Shown here piece after piece: positions 28,216 to 38,408 of a stretch of 64,000 nt of DNA. A program made the position numbers and the translations under genes. The notes under the pieces were generated by a model. The model did not search any database and had not been told where the DNA came from. It saw only the letters and a program-made list of their open reading frames with translations. Where the stretch lies: positions 471,647-535,646 of the forward strand of contig NZ_JAHKQR010000011.1 of the NCBI RefSeq assembly GCF_018860805.1, written 5' to 3'. The DNA comes from Aestuariibacter sp. A3R04 (GTDB lineage Bacteria > Pseudomonadota > Gammaproteobacteria > Enterobacterales > Alteromonadaceae). Position 1 is the stretch's first letter. Each line of letters opens with the position of its first letter.

Positions 28216-29091
28216 TTAAAATAAACGGGTTTGGCTGCTTTCGCACTGATCGGGGAAAGACAACACTGGCAAGGAGCTATCTGGATAGTGCCTGTTGTAA
28301 GCGCAGATAAACTGCTGCGCTAACCAAGGGGCGTCGGCATTGTCCGGTCGGTGGAAAAACAGATATGGTGACTTCCCTTCGCAGCGCCACTGATGGCATT
28401 TACGCACCCAGGGCAAGAGTTTTTTCTCATTGACAGTATCGCTATTGCCACCGACAAATCGCACGATAGGATTATTGTGGGTGGCAATAACATTTACCGG
28501 CACCTTTGGTTTCTTGTGCCTGACTTCGGTTGTTATGACGTTGTCTGCTTCCTCACTGAACAAACCCCGCGTATCCATAATAATGCGGTTGGCATTGTGC
28601 TCAATTAGCAAGCGGTTAAATCTGGCTTCCAGCGCATCTTTTGCGAAAAACGCCAAGTGTCTCACTTCAACCGCTATCGGTATTGATGTTGGGAAAGCTG
28701 CAAGTAAACTGCCCAATTGGTCTAACTGAGATGGAGAAAAAGAGGCGGGAAGCTGAATTAACAGTACGCCAAGCTTGTGTGACAACGGTGACAATAGCTT
28801 GCATTGCTCGGCAATGATGGGGTGATGTGGGTCAATGGTACCGTTGTGGGTAACCGATTGATGCAGTTTGAAAGTAAAGCGGAAATTGTCCGGCGTGTCT
28901 GCATACCACCGGGCAACAGTGGCAGGTTCTGGCAAAGCATAAAACGTGGTATTACCCTCAATGCTATTTAGCTGCCTGGCGTAATGATAAAGCGGTTTGG
29001 TTCGGGCTGACGATAACCCGTGCCAGGTAGTAGGCCATTGATTGTGTTGCCATTGAGGCAGCCCGATGTAAACGGGTGGTAGAGAATTCAT
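28216..29091 (-). CDS. DUF72 (YecE-like) protein
   Basis: A 291-residue DUF72 protein with a TIM-barrel-like fold of unknown biochemical role. Recognisable features are [11 protein letters not shown] at the N-terminus, the [14 protein letters not shown] block, [13 protein letters not shown] and [12 protein letters not shown]. It is convergent with qseF (46 bp apart) and divergent from aspS. Confidence 0.9.
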   Translation of the reverse strand: MNSLPPVYIGLPQWQHNQWPTTWHGLSSARTKPLYHYARQLNSIEGNTTFYALPEPATVARWYADTPDNFRFTFKLHQSVTHNGTIDPHHPIIAEQCKLLSPLSHKLGVLLIQLPASFSPSQLDQLGSLLAAFPTSIPIAVEVRHLAFFAKDALEARFNRLLIEHNANRIIMDTRGLFSEEADNVITTEVRHKKPKVPVNVIATHNNPIVRFVGGNSDTVNEKKLLPWVRKCHQWRCEGKSPYLFFHRPDNADAPWLAQQFICAYNRHYPDSSLPVLSFPDQCESSQTRLF

Positions 29092-29120
29092 CAGTTAATA
29101 GTGCAAATCTGTATTTGTCG

Positions 29121-29149
29121 TTGGGCTTTAGCAAGCATTTGTTTATACT
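29121..29149 (+). promoter_or_regulatory. sigma-70 promoter of aspS
   Basis: TTGGGC (29121-29126), 17 bp spacer, TATACT (29144-29149), about 130 bp before the aspS start. Confidence 0.6.
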
Positions 29150-29280
29150 ATGCGGCCTTAAATTTAGTCTCAAGACTGAGTAGTGGTTGTCATACTGTTT
29201 TATCTATCACGCTTTGCGAACCAGGTAAATCCAATGTTGGCACACTTACACTCAGATTAATTATTCAGGGGTCAGGGACC

Positions 29281-31044
29281 ATGCGCACAGATTACTGTGG
29301 GAATATCGATTCATCTTACATCGGCCAGGAAGTGACACTTTGTGGTTGGGTTAATAAACGCCGTGATTTAGGTGGTGTTATTTTTATCGACCTTCGGGAC
29401 CGCGAGGGAATTGTTCAGGTGGTTTTCGATCCTGATCTCCCTGATGTATTAGATGTTGCCAACACCTTGCGCAGCGAGTTCTGCGTGAAAATGACGGGCA
29501 AGGTGCGTCCGCGCCCTGAAGGCCAGATCAATAAGCAAATGCGCACTGGTGAAATCGAAATTCTTGGTTTATCTCTGGATATTATTAACAAGTCAGCGGT
29601 ATTGCCGCTGGACTGGAACCAGGAAAACTCGGAAGAGCAGCGTTTAAAGTATCGTTATCTCGACCTTCGCCGTCCCGTGATGACTGAGCGTTTGAAGTTC
29701 CGTGCAAAAGTAACCGGAGCAGTACGACGTTATCTTGAAGATGAAGGGTTTCTGGATATTGAAACGCCCATTTTGACAAAAGCTACGCCGGAAGGTGCCC
29801 GGGATTATCTGGTGCCCAGTCGCACGCACAAAGGCGAGTTTTTCGCCTTGCCACAATCGCCTCAGTTGTTTAAGCAACTGCTGATGATGTCGGGCATGGA
29901 CCGTTACTACCAAATTGTAAAGTGTTTCCGCGACGAAGACTTGCGTGCTGATAGACAGCCTGAGTTTACCCAAATCGATATCGAAACTACTTTTCTTGAT
30001 GCCGACGGTGTAATGGCGATTACGGAAGGCATGATCCGTGACTTGTTCCAGAAAATGCTCAACGTTGATCTCGGTGACTTTCCGCGCATGACGTATCGGG
30101 AAGCCATGACCCGTTACGGCTGTGACAAGCCTGATTTGCGAAACCCCCTTGAATTAGTTGACGTGGCTGACTTGCTTTCACAGGTTGAATTTAAAGTGTT
30201 CAGTGGCCCGGCTAACGACCCCAAAGGACGTGTAGCTGTTATCCGGGTACCCGGTGGTGCAAGCTTGTCTCGTAAACAAATAGACGAATACACCAAATTC
30301 GTTGGCATTTATGGTGCCAAAGGCTTGGCGTGGATGAAAGTAAATGAAGAAGCCAAGGGGCAGGAAGGCTTGCAGTCGCCAATTCTTAAGTTTTTGTCGG
30401 AAGATGTCACTGACGCGCTACTGGCGAGAACCGGTGCCAAAGCAGGCGACATTCTGCTGTTCGGTGCAGATTCAGCTACGGTTGTTACTGAAGCCATGGG
30501 AGCGTTGCGTCTTAAACTCGGCGAAGATTTTGAGTTGTTGGAAGGCGACTGGAAACCGTTGTGGGTTGTTGATTTCCCCATGTTTGAAGAAGTGGACGGC
30601 GCCTTATATGCATTGCATCACCCCTTTACCTCTCCTCGAGATGTAACTCCAGAAGAGCTGATAGCCAATCCGGCTGACGCGTTGTCGGATGCCTACGACA
30701 TGGTATTAAACGGTGTGGAACTGGGCGGTGGTTCAGTTCGTATCCACGATCAAGATATGCAGTCTGCAGTGTTTGACGTACTGGGTATTGAGAAGGAAGA
30801 AGCGAAGAATAAATTTGGCTTCTTACTCGAAGCCTTGCAATTCGGTGCGCCCCCTCATGCCGGTTTGGCGTTCGGCCTGGACCGCTTAGTGATGTTGATG
30901 ACAGGAGCAACCTCTATTCGCGACGTTATGGCATTCCCGAAAACTACAACGGCTGCGTGCCCATTAACCGATGCGCCGAGCCCGGCAAATCCCCAGGCGT
31001 TGGAAGATTTGGCTATAGCCACTGTGAAGAAGTCCGCAGAGTAG
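29281..31044 (+). CDS. aspS: Aspartyl-tRNA synthetase
   Basis: A 587-residue bacterial-type AspRS (E. coli 590), class IIb. The OB-fold anticodon domain (about 1-110) contains [23 protein letters not shown]. Motif 2 is [18 protein letters not shown] and motif 3 [12 protein letters not shown], with the bacterial GAD insertion between. I start at the ATG at 29281, which begins MRTDYCG and has AGGGA upstream. The frame extends 60 codons further upstream without similarity. It heads aspS-nudB-ruvC-ruvA-ruvB. Confidence 0.98.
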   Translation: MRTDYCGNIDSSYIGQEVTLCGWVNKRRDLGGVIFIDLRDREGIVQVVFDPDLPDVLDVANTLRSEFCVKMTGKVRPRPEGQINKQMRTGEIEILGLSLDIINKSAVLPLDWNQENSEEQRLKYRYLDLRRPVMTERLKFRAKVTGAVRRYLEDEGFLDIETPILTKATPEGARDYLVPSRTHKGEFFALPQSPQLFKQLLMMSGMDRYYQIVKCFRDEDLRADRQPEFTQIDIETTFLDADGVMAITEGMIRDLFQKMLNVDLGDFPRMTYREAMTRYGCDKPDLRNPLELVDVADLLSQVEFKVFSGPANDPKGRVAVIRVPGGASLSRKQIDEYTKFVGIYGAKGLAWMKVNEEAKGQEGLQSPILKFLSEDVTDALLARTGAKAGDILLFGADSATVVTEAMGALRLKLGEDFELLEGDWKPLWVVDFPMFEEVDGALYALHHPFTSPRDVTPEELIANPADALSDAYDMVLNGVELGGGSVRIHDQDMQSAVFDVLGIEKEEAKNKFGFLLEALQFGAPPHAGLAFGLDRLVMLMTGATSIRDVMAFPKTTTAACPLTDAPSPANPQALEDLAIATVKKSAE

Positions 31045-31046
31045 AT

Positions 31047-31484
31047 ATGGCTTTCAAAAGGCCCGAGTCTGTGCTGGTGGTGCTGTATGACGAGCGCCAC
31101 CGGCTATTGCTGCTGCAGCGGGAAGATGACGCAGATTTCTGGCAATCTGTCACTGGCACAGTGGAAGAAAACGAATTACCCGAACAAACTGCTATTCGCG
31201 AAGTTGCAGAAGAAACCGGTATTATTCTACAGCCCAGTCTGCTAACAGACTGTCGACATATCAATCGCTATCAAATACGCGAGCGTTGGTTGTATCGTTA
31301 TCCTCCCGGCACCTGCTACAACACCGAACACGTCTTTTGTGCTCAGGTCTCCTCTAAATTTCCTGTCAAACTTACCGAACATCTGGCATTTGAGTGGCTG
31401 AGTAAGCCTGCTGCGCTGGCCAGATTGTGGTCGCCTTCAAATCGCCTCGCAGTAGAAGCATTTGTACCCAGGCCAAGAACATGA
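31047..31484 (+). CDS. nudB: Dihydroneopterin triphosphate diphosphatase
   Basis: A 145-residue Nudix hydrolase that removes pyrophosphate from dihydroneopterin triphosphate in folate synthesis. The Nudix box is intact ([20 protein letters not shown], then TGI). The ATG at 31047 lies 2 bp past the aspS stop, and the stop overlaps the ruvC start as ATGA. NudB next to aspS and ruvC is a familiar gammaproteobacterial order. Confidence 0.94.
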   Translation: MAFKRPESVLVVLYDERHRLLLLQREDDADFWQSVTGTVEENELPEQTAIREVAEETGIILQPSLLTDCRHINRYQIRERWLYRYPPGTCYNTEHVFCAQVSSKFPVKLTEHLAFEWLSKPAALARLWSPSNRLAVEAFVPRPRT

Positions 31485-31999
31485 TTATACTGGGTATAGA
31501 TCCAGGGTCGCGGATCACCGGTTATGGGGTTATTGCCCGACAGCAAGGTAAATTAGTGTATTTGGGCAGTGGCTGTATTCGTGTTAAAAGCGATGTAATG
31601 GCAGAACGTCTCGCCCAGATTTTCACCAGTGTCGGGGAAATCATTCGCGAGTTTTCGCCTGAGCAGTTTGCCATTGAACAAGTATTTATGGCTAAAAACC
31701 CTGATTCTGCGCTTAAACTGGGGCAGGCAAGGGGAGCCGCCATTGTGGCTGCGACTCAGTCAGACTTGCCCGTGGCTGAATATTCTGCCCGCCAAATAAA
31801 ACAGGCAGTGGTCGGCAAGGGGAGCGCAGAGAAAACACAGGTGCAGCACATGGTTAAGCATTTGCTTAATTTGCCTGGAACGCCTCAGGCTGATGCTGCT
31901 GACGCACTGGCAGTGGCCCTTTGTCACGCCCATACCGCTCAAAGTTTGATAAACATGGCGGGGAAAGCGAGTAAAACGGTGCGAAGACGTCTGCGGTAG
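31481..31999 (+). CDS. ruvC: Holliday junction endonuclease RuvC
   Basis: A 172-residue resolvase that cuts Holliday junctions symmetrically as a dimer. Acidic catalytic residues are visible in ILGIDPGSR (Asp7), FAIEQVF (Glu) and the C-terminal [14 protein letters not shown] pair. The ATG at 31481 is chosen because it directly precedes IILGIDPG and overlaps nudB. It is in one operon with ruvA and ruvB. I found no LexA box just upstream. Confidence 0.97.
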   Translation: MIILGIDPGSRITGYGVIARQQGKLVYLGSGCIRVKSDVMAERLAQIFTSVGEIIREFSPEQFAIEQVFMAKNPDSALKLGQARGAAIVAATQSDLPVAEYSARQIKQAVVGKGSAEKTQVQHMVKHLLNLPGTPQADAADALAVALCHAHTAQSLINMAGKASKTVRRRLR

Positions 32000-32028
32000 C
32001 GTGTCAATCGAACAAGGTAAAAGCTAGA

Positions 32029-32646
32029 ATGATAGGACGAATAGAAGGGCGGTTACTCGAAAAGCAGCCGCCGGAAGTGTTAATTGATGTAAATGGCATT
32101 GGCTACGAAATACAAATGCCAATGACGAGTTTTTACCAGTTGCCAGCGGTAGGAGAAAACGTAGCGGTTTATACCCATTTTGTGGTGCGGGAAGACGCTC
32201 AACTGCTGTTTGGTTTCGCCGATAAGATGGAGCGAGGACTTTTCCGGGAACTGATAAAAGCAAATGGCGTTGGTCCGAAGCTGGGTCTTACGATTTTATC
32301 AGGTATGTCTGCGGCGCAGTTTCTCAATAGTGTTCGAAGCGAAGATGTTTCCGCATTGGTAAGTTTGCCGGGGATAGGGAAAAAAACCGCTGAGCGGTTA
32401 GTGGTTGAGTTAAAAGACCGGCTGGCCAAGTTTGGCAAACAAGAGGCGGTATATATTCCCCTCGATATGGCTAAACCCAATCGCGACACAATCGTTCCGC
32501 TGAATGATGCTAGAGAGGAAGCACAGAGTGCGCTGATTGCGCTGGGGTACAAACCGGTGCAGGCAAGTAAGCTGGTTACATCGGTTTATCAAGATGGCAT
32601 GGAGAGTGAGAGCCTTATCCGTGAAGCCTTAAAAGCGGCAATTTAA
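32029..32646 (+). CDS. ruvA: Holliday junction DNA helicase subunit RuvA
   Basis: A 205-residue tetrameric junction-binding protein. The OB domain begins [23 protein letters not shown]. Helix-hairpin-helix motifs [13 protein letters not shown] and [20 protein letters not shown] bind DNA. Domain III at the C-terminus ([19 protein letters not shown]) contacts RuvB. It lies 29 bp after ruvC and 12 bp before ruvB. Confidence 0.98.
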   Translation: MIGRIEGRLLEKQPPEVLIDVNGIGYEIQMPMTSFYQLPAVGENVAVYTHFVVREDAQLLFGFADKMERGLFRELIKANGVGPKLGLTILSGMSAAQFLNSVRSEDVSALVSLPGIGKKTAERLVVELKDRLAKFGKQEAVYIPLDMAKPNRDTIVPLNDAREEAQSALIALGYKPVQASKLVTSVYQDGMESESLIREALKAAI

Positions 32647-32658
32647 TGAGTAAAAAGC

Positions 32659-33663
32659 ATGATTGAAGCTGATCGACTGATTGCACCCGCTGCCACAACG
32701 GAAGACGAGGTTATTGACCGCGCCATTAGGCCCAAGATGCTCGATGACTACACCGGGCAGCCCCATGTTTGCGAGCAAATGGAAATTTTTATTCAGGCCG
32801 CCCGCAATCGCGATGACGCCCTGGATCACCTATTAATTTTTGGTCCGCCAGGACTGGGAAAAACCACACTGGCAAATATTGTCGCTAATGAGATGGGGGT
32901 GAATATAAAAACTACTTCCGGTCCCGTCTTAGAAAAAGCCGGTGATTTGGCAGCGTTGCTAACTAATCTGGAGCGAAATGACGTTCTGTTTATTGACGAA
33001 ATTCATCGCTTAAGCCCGGTGGTTGAAGAGATCCTTTACCCGGCTATGGAAGACTATCAGCTCGATATTATGATAGGAGAAGGGCCAGCAGCGCGCAGTA
33101 TTAAGCTCGATTTACCTCCGTTCACCCTAGTGGGAGCAACCACTCGAGCTGGGTCTTTAACATCGCCACTGCGCGACCGTTTCGGTATTGTTCAACGGCT
33201 GGAATTTTATTCGGTGAAAGATCTCACCACCATTATCGCGCGCAGCGCTCGTTACCTGAACCTTGATATGGATGAGGAGGGGGCAACAGAAGTCGCCCGT
33301 CGGTCCCGGGGAACACCGCGTATTGCTAATCGATTATTGCGGAGAGTAAGAGATTACGCTGAAATTAAATCAGATGGTAAGGTACTTGCGGATATCGCCG
33401 CGAAAGCACTGGATATGCTGGACGTGGACAGAGAAGGCTTCGATTACATGGACAGAAAACTGCTTACCGCTATTATCGATAAGTTTGACGGTGGGCCGGT
33501 AGGTCTCGACAACCTCGCTGCTGCCATTGGCGAAGAGAAGGAAACCATTGAAGACGTAATTGAACCCTTTCTCATTCAGCAGGGGTTCTTACAACGTACA
33601 CCCAGAGGACGTATTGTGTCTCAGCGGGCTTATTTGCACTTCGGGTTTGAGCCAAAAGCCTAA
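32659..33663 (+). CDS. ruvB: Holliday junction branch-migration ATPase RuvB
   Basis: A 334-residue AAA+ motor (E. coli 336). Walker A is [12 protein letters not shown], Walker [10 protein letters not shown], sensor 1 GATTRAG, and the arginine finger lies in SPLRDRFG. A winged-helix C-terminus ends HFGFEP. It works with RuvA to drive branch migration for RuvC cleavage and is last in its operon. Confidence 0.98.
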   Translation: MIEADRLIAPAATTEDEVIDRAIRPKMLDDYTGQPHVCEQMEIFIQAARNRDDALDHLLIFGPPGLGKTTLANIVANEMGVNIKTTSGPVLEKAGDLAALLTNLERNDVLFIDEIHRLSPVVEEILYPAMEDYQLDIMIGEGPAARSIKLDLPPFTLVGATTRAGSLTSPLRDRFGIVQRLEFYSVKDLTTIIARSARYLNLDMDEEGATEVARRSRGTPRIANRLLRRVRDYAEIKSDGKVLADIAAKALDMLDVDREGFDYMDRKLLTAIIDKFDGGPVGLDNLAAAIGEEKETIEDVIEPFLIQQGFLQRTPRGRIVSQRAYLHFGFEPKA

Positions 33664-33710
33664 GTCAGACAGGAAAGGGGCCACGGGAGATCCTTAAGCC
33701 GGAAAAAAAG

Positions 33711-33736
33711 CGCCAGGTTTAGCCTGGTGTTTTTTA
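33711..33736 (+). terminator. Rho-independent terminator of the ruv operon
   Basis: CGCCAGG pairs with CCTGGTG (one G-T pair) around a 5-nt loop and is followed by seven T. Confidence 0.85.
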
Positions 33737-33745
33737 ATCAGGTAT

Positions 33746-33875
33746 AAAAAAAGCCCGTTCAAATTGAACGGGCTAAAACAACAAGTGTTGAAGGAAATAA
33801 ATCCAGGGAACTCATGTCAATCAGAAGAAAACTCGTGCAAAACCGTCTTAGACCATTTTGCTCTGTTCGACAGAT
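33746..33875 (-). ncRNA. Candidate small RNA with own promoter and terminator
   Basis: About 130 nt on the minus strand. A promoter (TTGCCC, 16 bp, TATAAT) places the start near 33875. The first hairpin is UCUGU-CGA-ACAGA at the 5' end (33862-33874). The second pairs GCAAAA with UUUUGC (33837-33861) with an inner GUC/GAC stem. A U- and pyrimidine-rich single-stranded part follows. It ends in an 11-bp stem AGCCCGTTCAA/TTGAACGGGCT (33752-33774) and seven U. No open frame with a ribosome site is present. I do not recognise a known sRNA family. Confidence 0.58.
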
Positions 33876-33881
33876 GGGAGC

Positions 33882-33909
33882 ATTATAAACGGTAATACGA
33901 CCGGGGCAA
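33882..33909 (-). promoter_or_regulatory. sigma-70 promoter of the candidate sRNA
   Basis: On the minus strand, TTGCCC (33904-33909 complement), 16 bp spacer, perfect TATAAT (33882-33887 complement). No minus-strand protein gene lies within reach, which is why it is assigned to the sRNA. Confidence 0.6.
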
Positions 33910-33970
33910 TTGAGTAAAATTATAAGTTTGGATTAGAAAATCTAATGCGTTAATATGGTGTTAATTCAGG

Positions 33971-33998
33971 TTGCCAGTGCTGCATTTGAGCTTATAAA
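33971..33998 (+). promoter_or_regulatory. sigma-70 promoter of ybgC-tol-pal
   Basis: TTGCCA (33971-33976), 16 bp spacer, TATAAA (33993-33998). This gives a leader of about 90 nt before ybgC that contains a 6-bp hairpin. Confidence 0.6.
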
Positions 33999-34093
33999 AA
34001 AGCTATTGTAACGCTTAAATCAGACCGTTTGGAGGACGCTGGTACGGTCGTTGATAGCTTTATTTTCGATTATTTATTTTGTTTTAGGAGAGG

Positions 34094-34504
34094 GTGTTGA
34101 AAAAGACTCATCAGTTTCAGGTCAGGGTGTATTATGAGGACACTGATGCAGGAGGTATCGTCTACTACGCCAATTATCTTAAGTTTATGGAACGCGCAAG
34201 AACAGAGTGGTTAAGAGAACTTGGTCATGAACAAGATAAAATGTTGGAACAATCAGTGGCTTTTGTCGTCAAACGGGTTGAAATGCATAACCATGCGCCA
34301 GCGCGATTTAATCAACTGTTGAGTATTGAATCGCAAATTGTAGAATTAAAGGGCGCTAGTTTGACTTTCAGACAGGAAATAAAAGATCCGCAGGGGCACA
34401 AGCTGGTTACCGCGGACGTAAAAATTGCATGTGTTGACCCCGTGGTGATGAAGCCACGGAAGTTGCCAGCCACTTTGTTAGGGGATTTATCCAGTGGAAT
34501 CTGA
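34094..34504 (+). CDS. ybgC: Acyl-CoA thioesterase YbgC
   Basis: A 136-residue hot-dog thioesterase. The catalytic motif is intact in [26 protein letters not shown] (quoted in part: [14 protein letters not shown]). It hydrolyses acyl-CoA and has been linked to phospholipid metabolism near Tol-Pal. The start is GTG (34094) or the adjoining TTG (34097) after TAGGAGAGG. It overlaps tolQ by 11 bp and is the first gene of the tol-pal operon. Confidence 0.95.
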   Translation: MLKKTHQFQVRVYYEDTDAGGIVYYANYLKFMERARTEWLRELGHEQDKMLEQSVAFVVKRVEMHNHAPARFNQLLSIESQIVELKGASLTFRQEIKDPQGHKLVTADVKIACVDPVVMKPRKLPATLLGDLSSGI

Positions 34505-35174
34505 TTTAACGTTTATCGGCCTGTTCTTGCAGGCGAGCTTCGTAGTGCAACTAATTATGTTGCTGTTGCTCGGGGTATCTGTTGCCTCGTGGACTTTTAT
34601 CTTTCAGCGCACTAAAGCACTGAATGCCGCAGAAAAAGAAATGCGCCAGTTTGAGGACAAATTCTGGTCTGGCGCGGACCTCAACAAACTCTACCAAGAA
34701 CTATCAGCCCGCACCGGTGTGTCTGGTATGGCGAATATATTTTGCTCTGGCTTCAAAGAGTTTGTTCGTTTGCGCAAAGGCAATACTGCGGTAAACGGCA
34801 TTGTCGATGGGACATACCGGGCTATGCGTGTGTCCATGTCACGCCAGGTAGAAGAATTGGAGAGCCGCTTACCCTTTCTCGCAACCGCAGGCTCAATCAG
34901 TCCGTATATCGGTCTGTTTGGTACTGTGTGGGGAATTATGAATGCGTTTATCGCCTTAGGTGAAGTTCAACAAGCTACCCTGGCGATGGTGGCACCGGGT
35001 ATCGCAGAGGCCCTTATCGCCACCGCTATTGGTTTGTTCGCCGCCATTCCTGCGGTTATTGCATATAACCGGTTCAGCCACAAGGTAGAAAAGCTGGAGA
35101 ACAGCTACGGCAATTTTATGGAAGAGTTCTCAGCTATTCTTCATCGCCAGGCAATGTCTGCTCAGCCGCAATAG
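34494..35174 (+). CDS. tolQ: Tol-Pal system proton channel subunit TolQ
   Basis: A 226-residue MotA/ExbB-family inner-membrane protein with three helices (about 10-35, 130-155, 170-192). Conserved [20 protein letters not shown] and [19 protein letters not shown] lie in helices 2 and 3. With TolR it uses the proton gradient to energise TolA during envelope constriction. GTG start inside the ybgC 3' end. Confidence 0.97.
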   Translation: MESDLTFIGLFLQASFVVQLIMLLLLGVSVASWTFIFQRTKALNAAEKEMRQFEDKFWSGADLNKLYQELSARTGVSGMANIFCSGFKEFVRLRKGNTAVNGIVDGTYRAMRVSMSRQVEELESRLPFLATAGSISPYIGLFGTVWGIMNAFIALGEVQQATLAMVAPGIAEALIATAIGLFAAIPAVIAYNRFSHKVEKLENSYGNFMEEFSAILHRQAMSAQPQ

Positions 35175-35195
35175 CCGCTGACACGGAGACAAACT

Positions 35196-35618
35196 ATGTA
35201 TATAAGAAAAAGGCGCAGACCAGTATCCGAAATCAATGTCGTTCCCTATATTGATGTTATGTTGGTGCTGCTAATTATTTTCATGGTGACCGCGCCATTG
35301 ATTTCCCAAGGTGTCAAAGTGGAATTACCCAAAGCCAGCGCCCAGCCTATTGAACAGGAAGACACGCCGCCGCTGATAGCGTCGGTAGATGTACAGGGCA
35401 ATTATTATCTGAACGTGGGCAATGATCAGGATACCGCACTGGGAACACAGGAACTGACTGAACTGGTTGCGGCAAAACTTGAAAAGGAACCCAATACACC
35501 TGTGGTGGTTAAAGGCGATGGGCAAGTAGCGTATAACGAAGTTATTCAGTTAATGGTGTTGTTGCAAAAAGCCGGGGTTCCGTCTGTAGGTCTGATGACC
35601 GATCCGGTTGATGAATAA
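35196..35618 (+). CDS. tolR: Tol-Pal system proton channel subunit TolR
   Basis: A 140-residue ExbD/TolR protein. One membrane helix (about 18-38) carries the essential proton-conducting Asp in VVPYIDVMLVLLIIFMV, and a periplasmic peptidoglycan-binding domain follows. It lies 21 bp after tolQ and 5 bp before tolA. Confidence 0.97.
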   Translation: MYIRKRRRPVSEINVVPYIDVMLVLLIIFMVTAPLISQGVKVELPKASAQPIEQEDTPPLIASVDVQGNYYLNVGNDQDTALGTQELTELVAAKLEKEPNTPVVVKGDGQVAYNEVIQLMVLLQKAGVPSVGLMTDPVDE

Positions 35619-35623
35619 TTCGT

Positions 35624-36436
35624 ATGCGTAAACTCAATTCTGACCAGCAAGCCTTAGCGAAAGCCATTGGCGTTCATGTTGCTATTGCTGTAGTGTTGCT
35701 TATTAGCGTCAGTTTTTCGCCAGATCCATTTTTGCCGCCAAGCAATAGCGATGCGCCAGTGATAAAAGCGACGTTCATTGATGCCCAGGCGATTGCCGAT
35801 AAACAAAAAGCTGAGGCTGCAGCGGCAGCAAAGGAGCGGGCTCAGGAAGCTGAACGTCAGCGCAAAGCTCGGGAGGCCGCTGCCCAGGAGCGCAAGCGAA
35901 AAGATCAAGCTAAGGCAAGAGCAGCAGCCGAGAGGCAAGCTGCAGAAAAAAAACGCCAACAAGAAGCGCTGCGAAAAAAACAACAGGAATTGAAGCGATT
36001 AGCTGCACAAAAAGAGCAGGAACGCAAAGCGCGAGAAGCGCGGGAAAAGGCCGAGGCGGCTAAAAAGGCCCGGGAAGCAAAGGAAAAAGCTGAAATGGAA
36101 AGGATGCTGCAAGAGCAAATGGAAGCTGAGCGCGCCGAGCAAGCTCGACGCAGACAAAAGCAGGTGTTGTCGGAGGTTGACCGCTATCGCGCGCTAATTA
36201 CAGCAACGGTTCAGCGTTACCTTATTGACGACGACAGCTTTTCAGGTAAAGAGTGTCGTCTGAATATTCGGTTGGCGACATCGGGGTTCGTGACTCAGGT
36301 CACGCGCTTAGGGGGAAATGACGCGCTTTGCCGCGCAGCTGAAACCGCTGTACGCCGACCGGACAAATTGCCTATGTCTGACGATCCGGCCGTGTACGAG
36401 CAAATAAGAGATATAAACATAACGGTGAGACTGTAG
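35624..36436 (+). CDS. tolA: Tol-Pal system energy-transducing protein TolA
   Basis: A 270-residue protein that spans the periplasm. One N-terminal helix (about 15-33) is followed by a long Ala/Glu/Lys/Arg helix (about 55-190) of repeated [11 protein letters not shown]-like heptads. The C-terminal TolA-III domain (about 190-270) ends in the TonB-like fold with [13 protein letters not shown] and its two cysteines. The helix is much shorter than in E. coli TolA (421 residues in total). The tolB GTG overlaps its stop by one base. Confidence 0.94.
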   Translation: MRKLNSDQQALAKAIGVHVAIAVVLLISVSFSPDPFLPPSNSDAPVIKATFIDAQAIADKQKAEAAAAAKERAQEAERQRKAREAAAQERKRKDQAKARAAAERQAAEKKRQQEALRKKQQELKRLAAQKEQERKAREAREKAEAAKKAREAKEKAEMERMLQEQMEAERAEQARRRQKQVLSEVDRYRALITATVQRYLIDDDSFSGKECRLNIRLATSGFVTQVTRLGGNDALCRAAETAVRRPDKLPMSDDPAVYEQIRDINITVRL

Positions 36437-37797
36437 TGACGATGAAACAAATCAGGATGTTTTTAGGGCTGATATTATTAAGTGTGAGCAGCCTGACCCA
36501 GGCTTCATTGGAAATTGTAATCACGGAAGGTGTAGACAGCGCACGTCCCATTGGTGTGGTTCCGTTTAAATGGGAAGGCGTGGGCAATGCCCCGGGCAAC
36601 ATTGCCGATGTTGTTATGGCCGATTTGACTCGCAGTGGAAAGTTTAACCCCATTGCAGTGGCGAAAATGCCGCAAATGCCTGCTACGGACAGAGAAGTCA
36701 ATTACGGCGCGTGGGCGTCAACCGGCGTTGACACTATTCTGGTGGGCAGTGTAAGTCAGGAGGGAGCTGACAGTTACCGGGTTTCCTTCGAGCTTATCGA
36801 CGTTCTCAGAGGGCAGGTAACGGGTGGCAAATCACAGGCGATGAGCAACGGTCAACTTGTGAGTAGTGAAGATCATGTTATTGACAAGCGACAAACCGTT
36901 ATTGCTGGTGCGGACTTTCGCCAGTATGCCCATCGCATTAGCGACATTGTGTATGAAAAGCTCACCGGCGAGCGGGGAGCTTTCCTGACTCGGTTGGCTT
37001 ATGTGGTTGTCAGAGATCGTGAAACTAACAGTTTGCCCTACCAACTGGTGATTTCAGATTACGACGGTGAAAACGAAACGCGTTTACTGTCATCCCCTGA
37101 ACCACTGATGTCACCATCGTGGTCGCCGGATGGTGAAAAACTCGCGTACGTGAGTTTTGAAAATAAGCGACCACAGATTTTCATTCAGGATATCTATACC
37201 ATGGAAAGAACGAAAATGACGGATTTTCCTGGTATTAACAGCAGCCCGGTGTTTTCTCCTGATGGCAAGAAGTTGGCGATGGTATTGTCTAAAGACGGCA
37301 ATCCTGAAATTTATGTAATGGATATTGCTACAAAAAATTTGCAGCGAATTACCCGAAATCGCGCTATAGATACGGAGCCCAGCTGGATGCCAGATGGAAA
37401 TAGCTTAATTTTTAGCTCCGAACGGGGTGGTAAACCTCAGATATATAGCGTAAATTTATCTTCTCGTAAGGTAAGACGCCTTACGTTTGAAGGCGAACAG
37501 AATCTTGGCGCTACCCTGACACCGGATGGTAAACAGGTGGTGTTAGTGAATCGCACGCGTGGCGATTACCATATCGCTAAACTTGGATTGGATAGTGGCG
37601 GGATGCAGGTGCTTACTAAGACATACTTGGATGAGTCGCCGAGCGTCGCGCCGAATGGAAGCATGATTATATACAGCACCCTTCACAACGGAACGCAGGT
37701 ATTGTCACTGGTTTCGCTGGACGGGCGCTTTAAAGCCAGGTTGCCAGCCACAAATGGACAAGTGAAGTCGCCGAGTTGGTCACCATTTTTGTTTTAA
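36436..37797 (+). CDS. tolB: Tol-Pal system periplasmic beta-propeller TolB
   Basis: About 453 residues. A signal peptide (ending TQA-S) is followed by the TolB N-terminal domain ([10 protein letters not shown]-like) and six beta-propeller blades with repeated SPDGKKLAM- and PSWSPDG-type motifs from about residue 210. It binds Pal and the TolA C-terminal domain. The start is GTG at 36436 or, more likely, ATG at 36442. Confidence 0.97.
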   Translation: MTMKQIRMFLGLILLSVSSLTQASLEIVITEGVDSARPIGVVPFKWEGVGNAPGNIADVVMADLTRSGKFNPIAVAKMPQMPATDREVNYGAWASTGVDTILVGSVSQEGADSYRVSFELIDVLRGQVTGGKSQAMSNGQLVSSEDHVIDKRQTVIAGADFRQYAHRISDIVYEKLTGERGAFLTRLAYVVVRDRETNSLPYQLVISDYDGENETRLLSSPEPLMSPSWSPDGEKLAYVSFENKRPQIFIQDIYTMERTKMTDFPGINSSPVFSPDGKKLAMVLSKDGNPEIYVMDIATKNLQRITRNRAIDTEPSWMPDGNSLIFSSERGGKPQIYSVNLSSRKVRRLTFEGEQNLGATLTPDGKQVVLVNRTRGDYHIAKLGLDSGGMQVLTKTYLDESPSVAPNGSMIIYSTLHNGTQVLSLVSLDGRFKARLPATNGQVKSPSWSPFLF

Positions 37798-37830
37798 AAA
37801 AGATTTAGAGAAATATAAGGATTAAAGAGG

Positions 37831-38397
37831 ATGCAAATGAATAAAATAATGAAAAGCTTCATTATCGCTTTGCCAGTGGTGACAATGATGGCGTGTTCGT
37901 CCGGCCCGACCGAAGAAGAGTTGGCGGCAGAACGCAACCGTGTGGCACAAGAGCAAGCGGAAGCAGAGCGCCAGGCACGTGAAGCAGAGCAAGCGAGAGT
38001 GAAAGCAGAGGCGGCGCAACGCGTTAAACGTCAAAAAGAAATCGTTGAACAACAAAAAGCGGCGCTGAAGAAAGAACAAACAGTCTATTTTGACTTCGAC
38101 CGTTCAACCATTAAGGCTGAGTTCCAGGCTCTATTAGACAAGCACGCAGAATTTTTGGTGCAGAACCCTGGCCAGAAAGTGGTTGTCGAAGGTCACACTG
38201 ACCAAACTGGCACACCGGAGTACAATATTGCTTTGGGTGAGCGTCGTGCAAAAGCAGTTGAAACCTATTTACTGAACGCAGGCGTGAGCAGCAGCCAGGT
38301 TTCCACAGTATCCTATGGTGAAGAGAAGCCAGCTGTTATGGGGTCAACCGAATACGCGATGGCACAAAACCGTCGTGGTGTTGTAGTTTACCAGTAA
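37831..38397 (+). CDS. pal: Peptidoglycan-associated lipoprotein Pal
   Basis: A 188-residue lipoprotein. The lipobox is VTMMAC near residue 22. The OmpA-like peptidoglycan-binding domain (about 85-188) has VYFDFDRSTIK and the diaminopimelate-binding NIALGERRAKAVETYL. Between them lies an unusual stretch of about 55 residues made of Glu, Ala, Arg, Gln and Lys that should form a long charged helix. Enterobacterial Pal has a shorter, Ala/Ser/Asn-rich linker there. It anchors the outer membrane to the wall. Confidence 0.96.
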   Translation: MQMNKIMKSFIIALPVVTMMACSSGPTEEELAAERNRVAQEQAEAERQAREAEQARVKAEAAQRVKRQKEIVEQQKAALKKEQTVYFDFDRSTIKAEFQALLDKHAEFLVQNPGQKVVVEGHTDQTGTPEYNIALGERRAKAVETYLLNAGVSSSQVSTVSYGEEKPAVMGSTEYAMAQNRRGVVVYQ

Positions 38398-38408
38398 GGA
38401 TTTGAGGT

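Larger units (their letters stand above)
33664..34093. other. Large intergenic region between ruvB and ybgC
   Basis: 430 bp without a protein gene. From left to right it holds the ruvB terminator (33711-33736), a candidate small RNA on the minus strand (33746-33875) with its own promoter, the ybgC-tol promoter (33971-33998), and a leader hairpin GACCGT/ACGGTC (34023-34049) with GGAGGA in its loop. Confidence 0.7.

Noticed and set aside
35654-35983. 109-codon minus-strand frame inside tolA
   Set aside because: It is a by-product of the Ala/Lys/Glu/Arg-rich codon repeats of the TolA helix. The plus-strand frame fits tolA perfectly.
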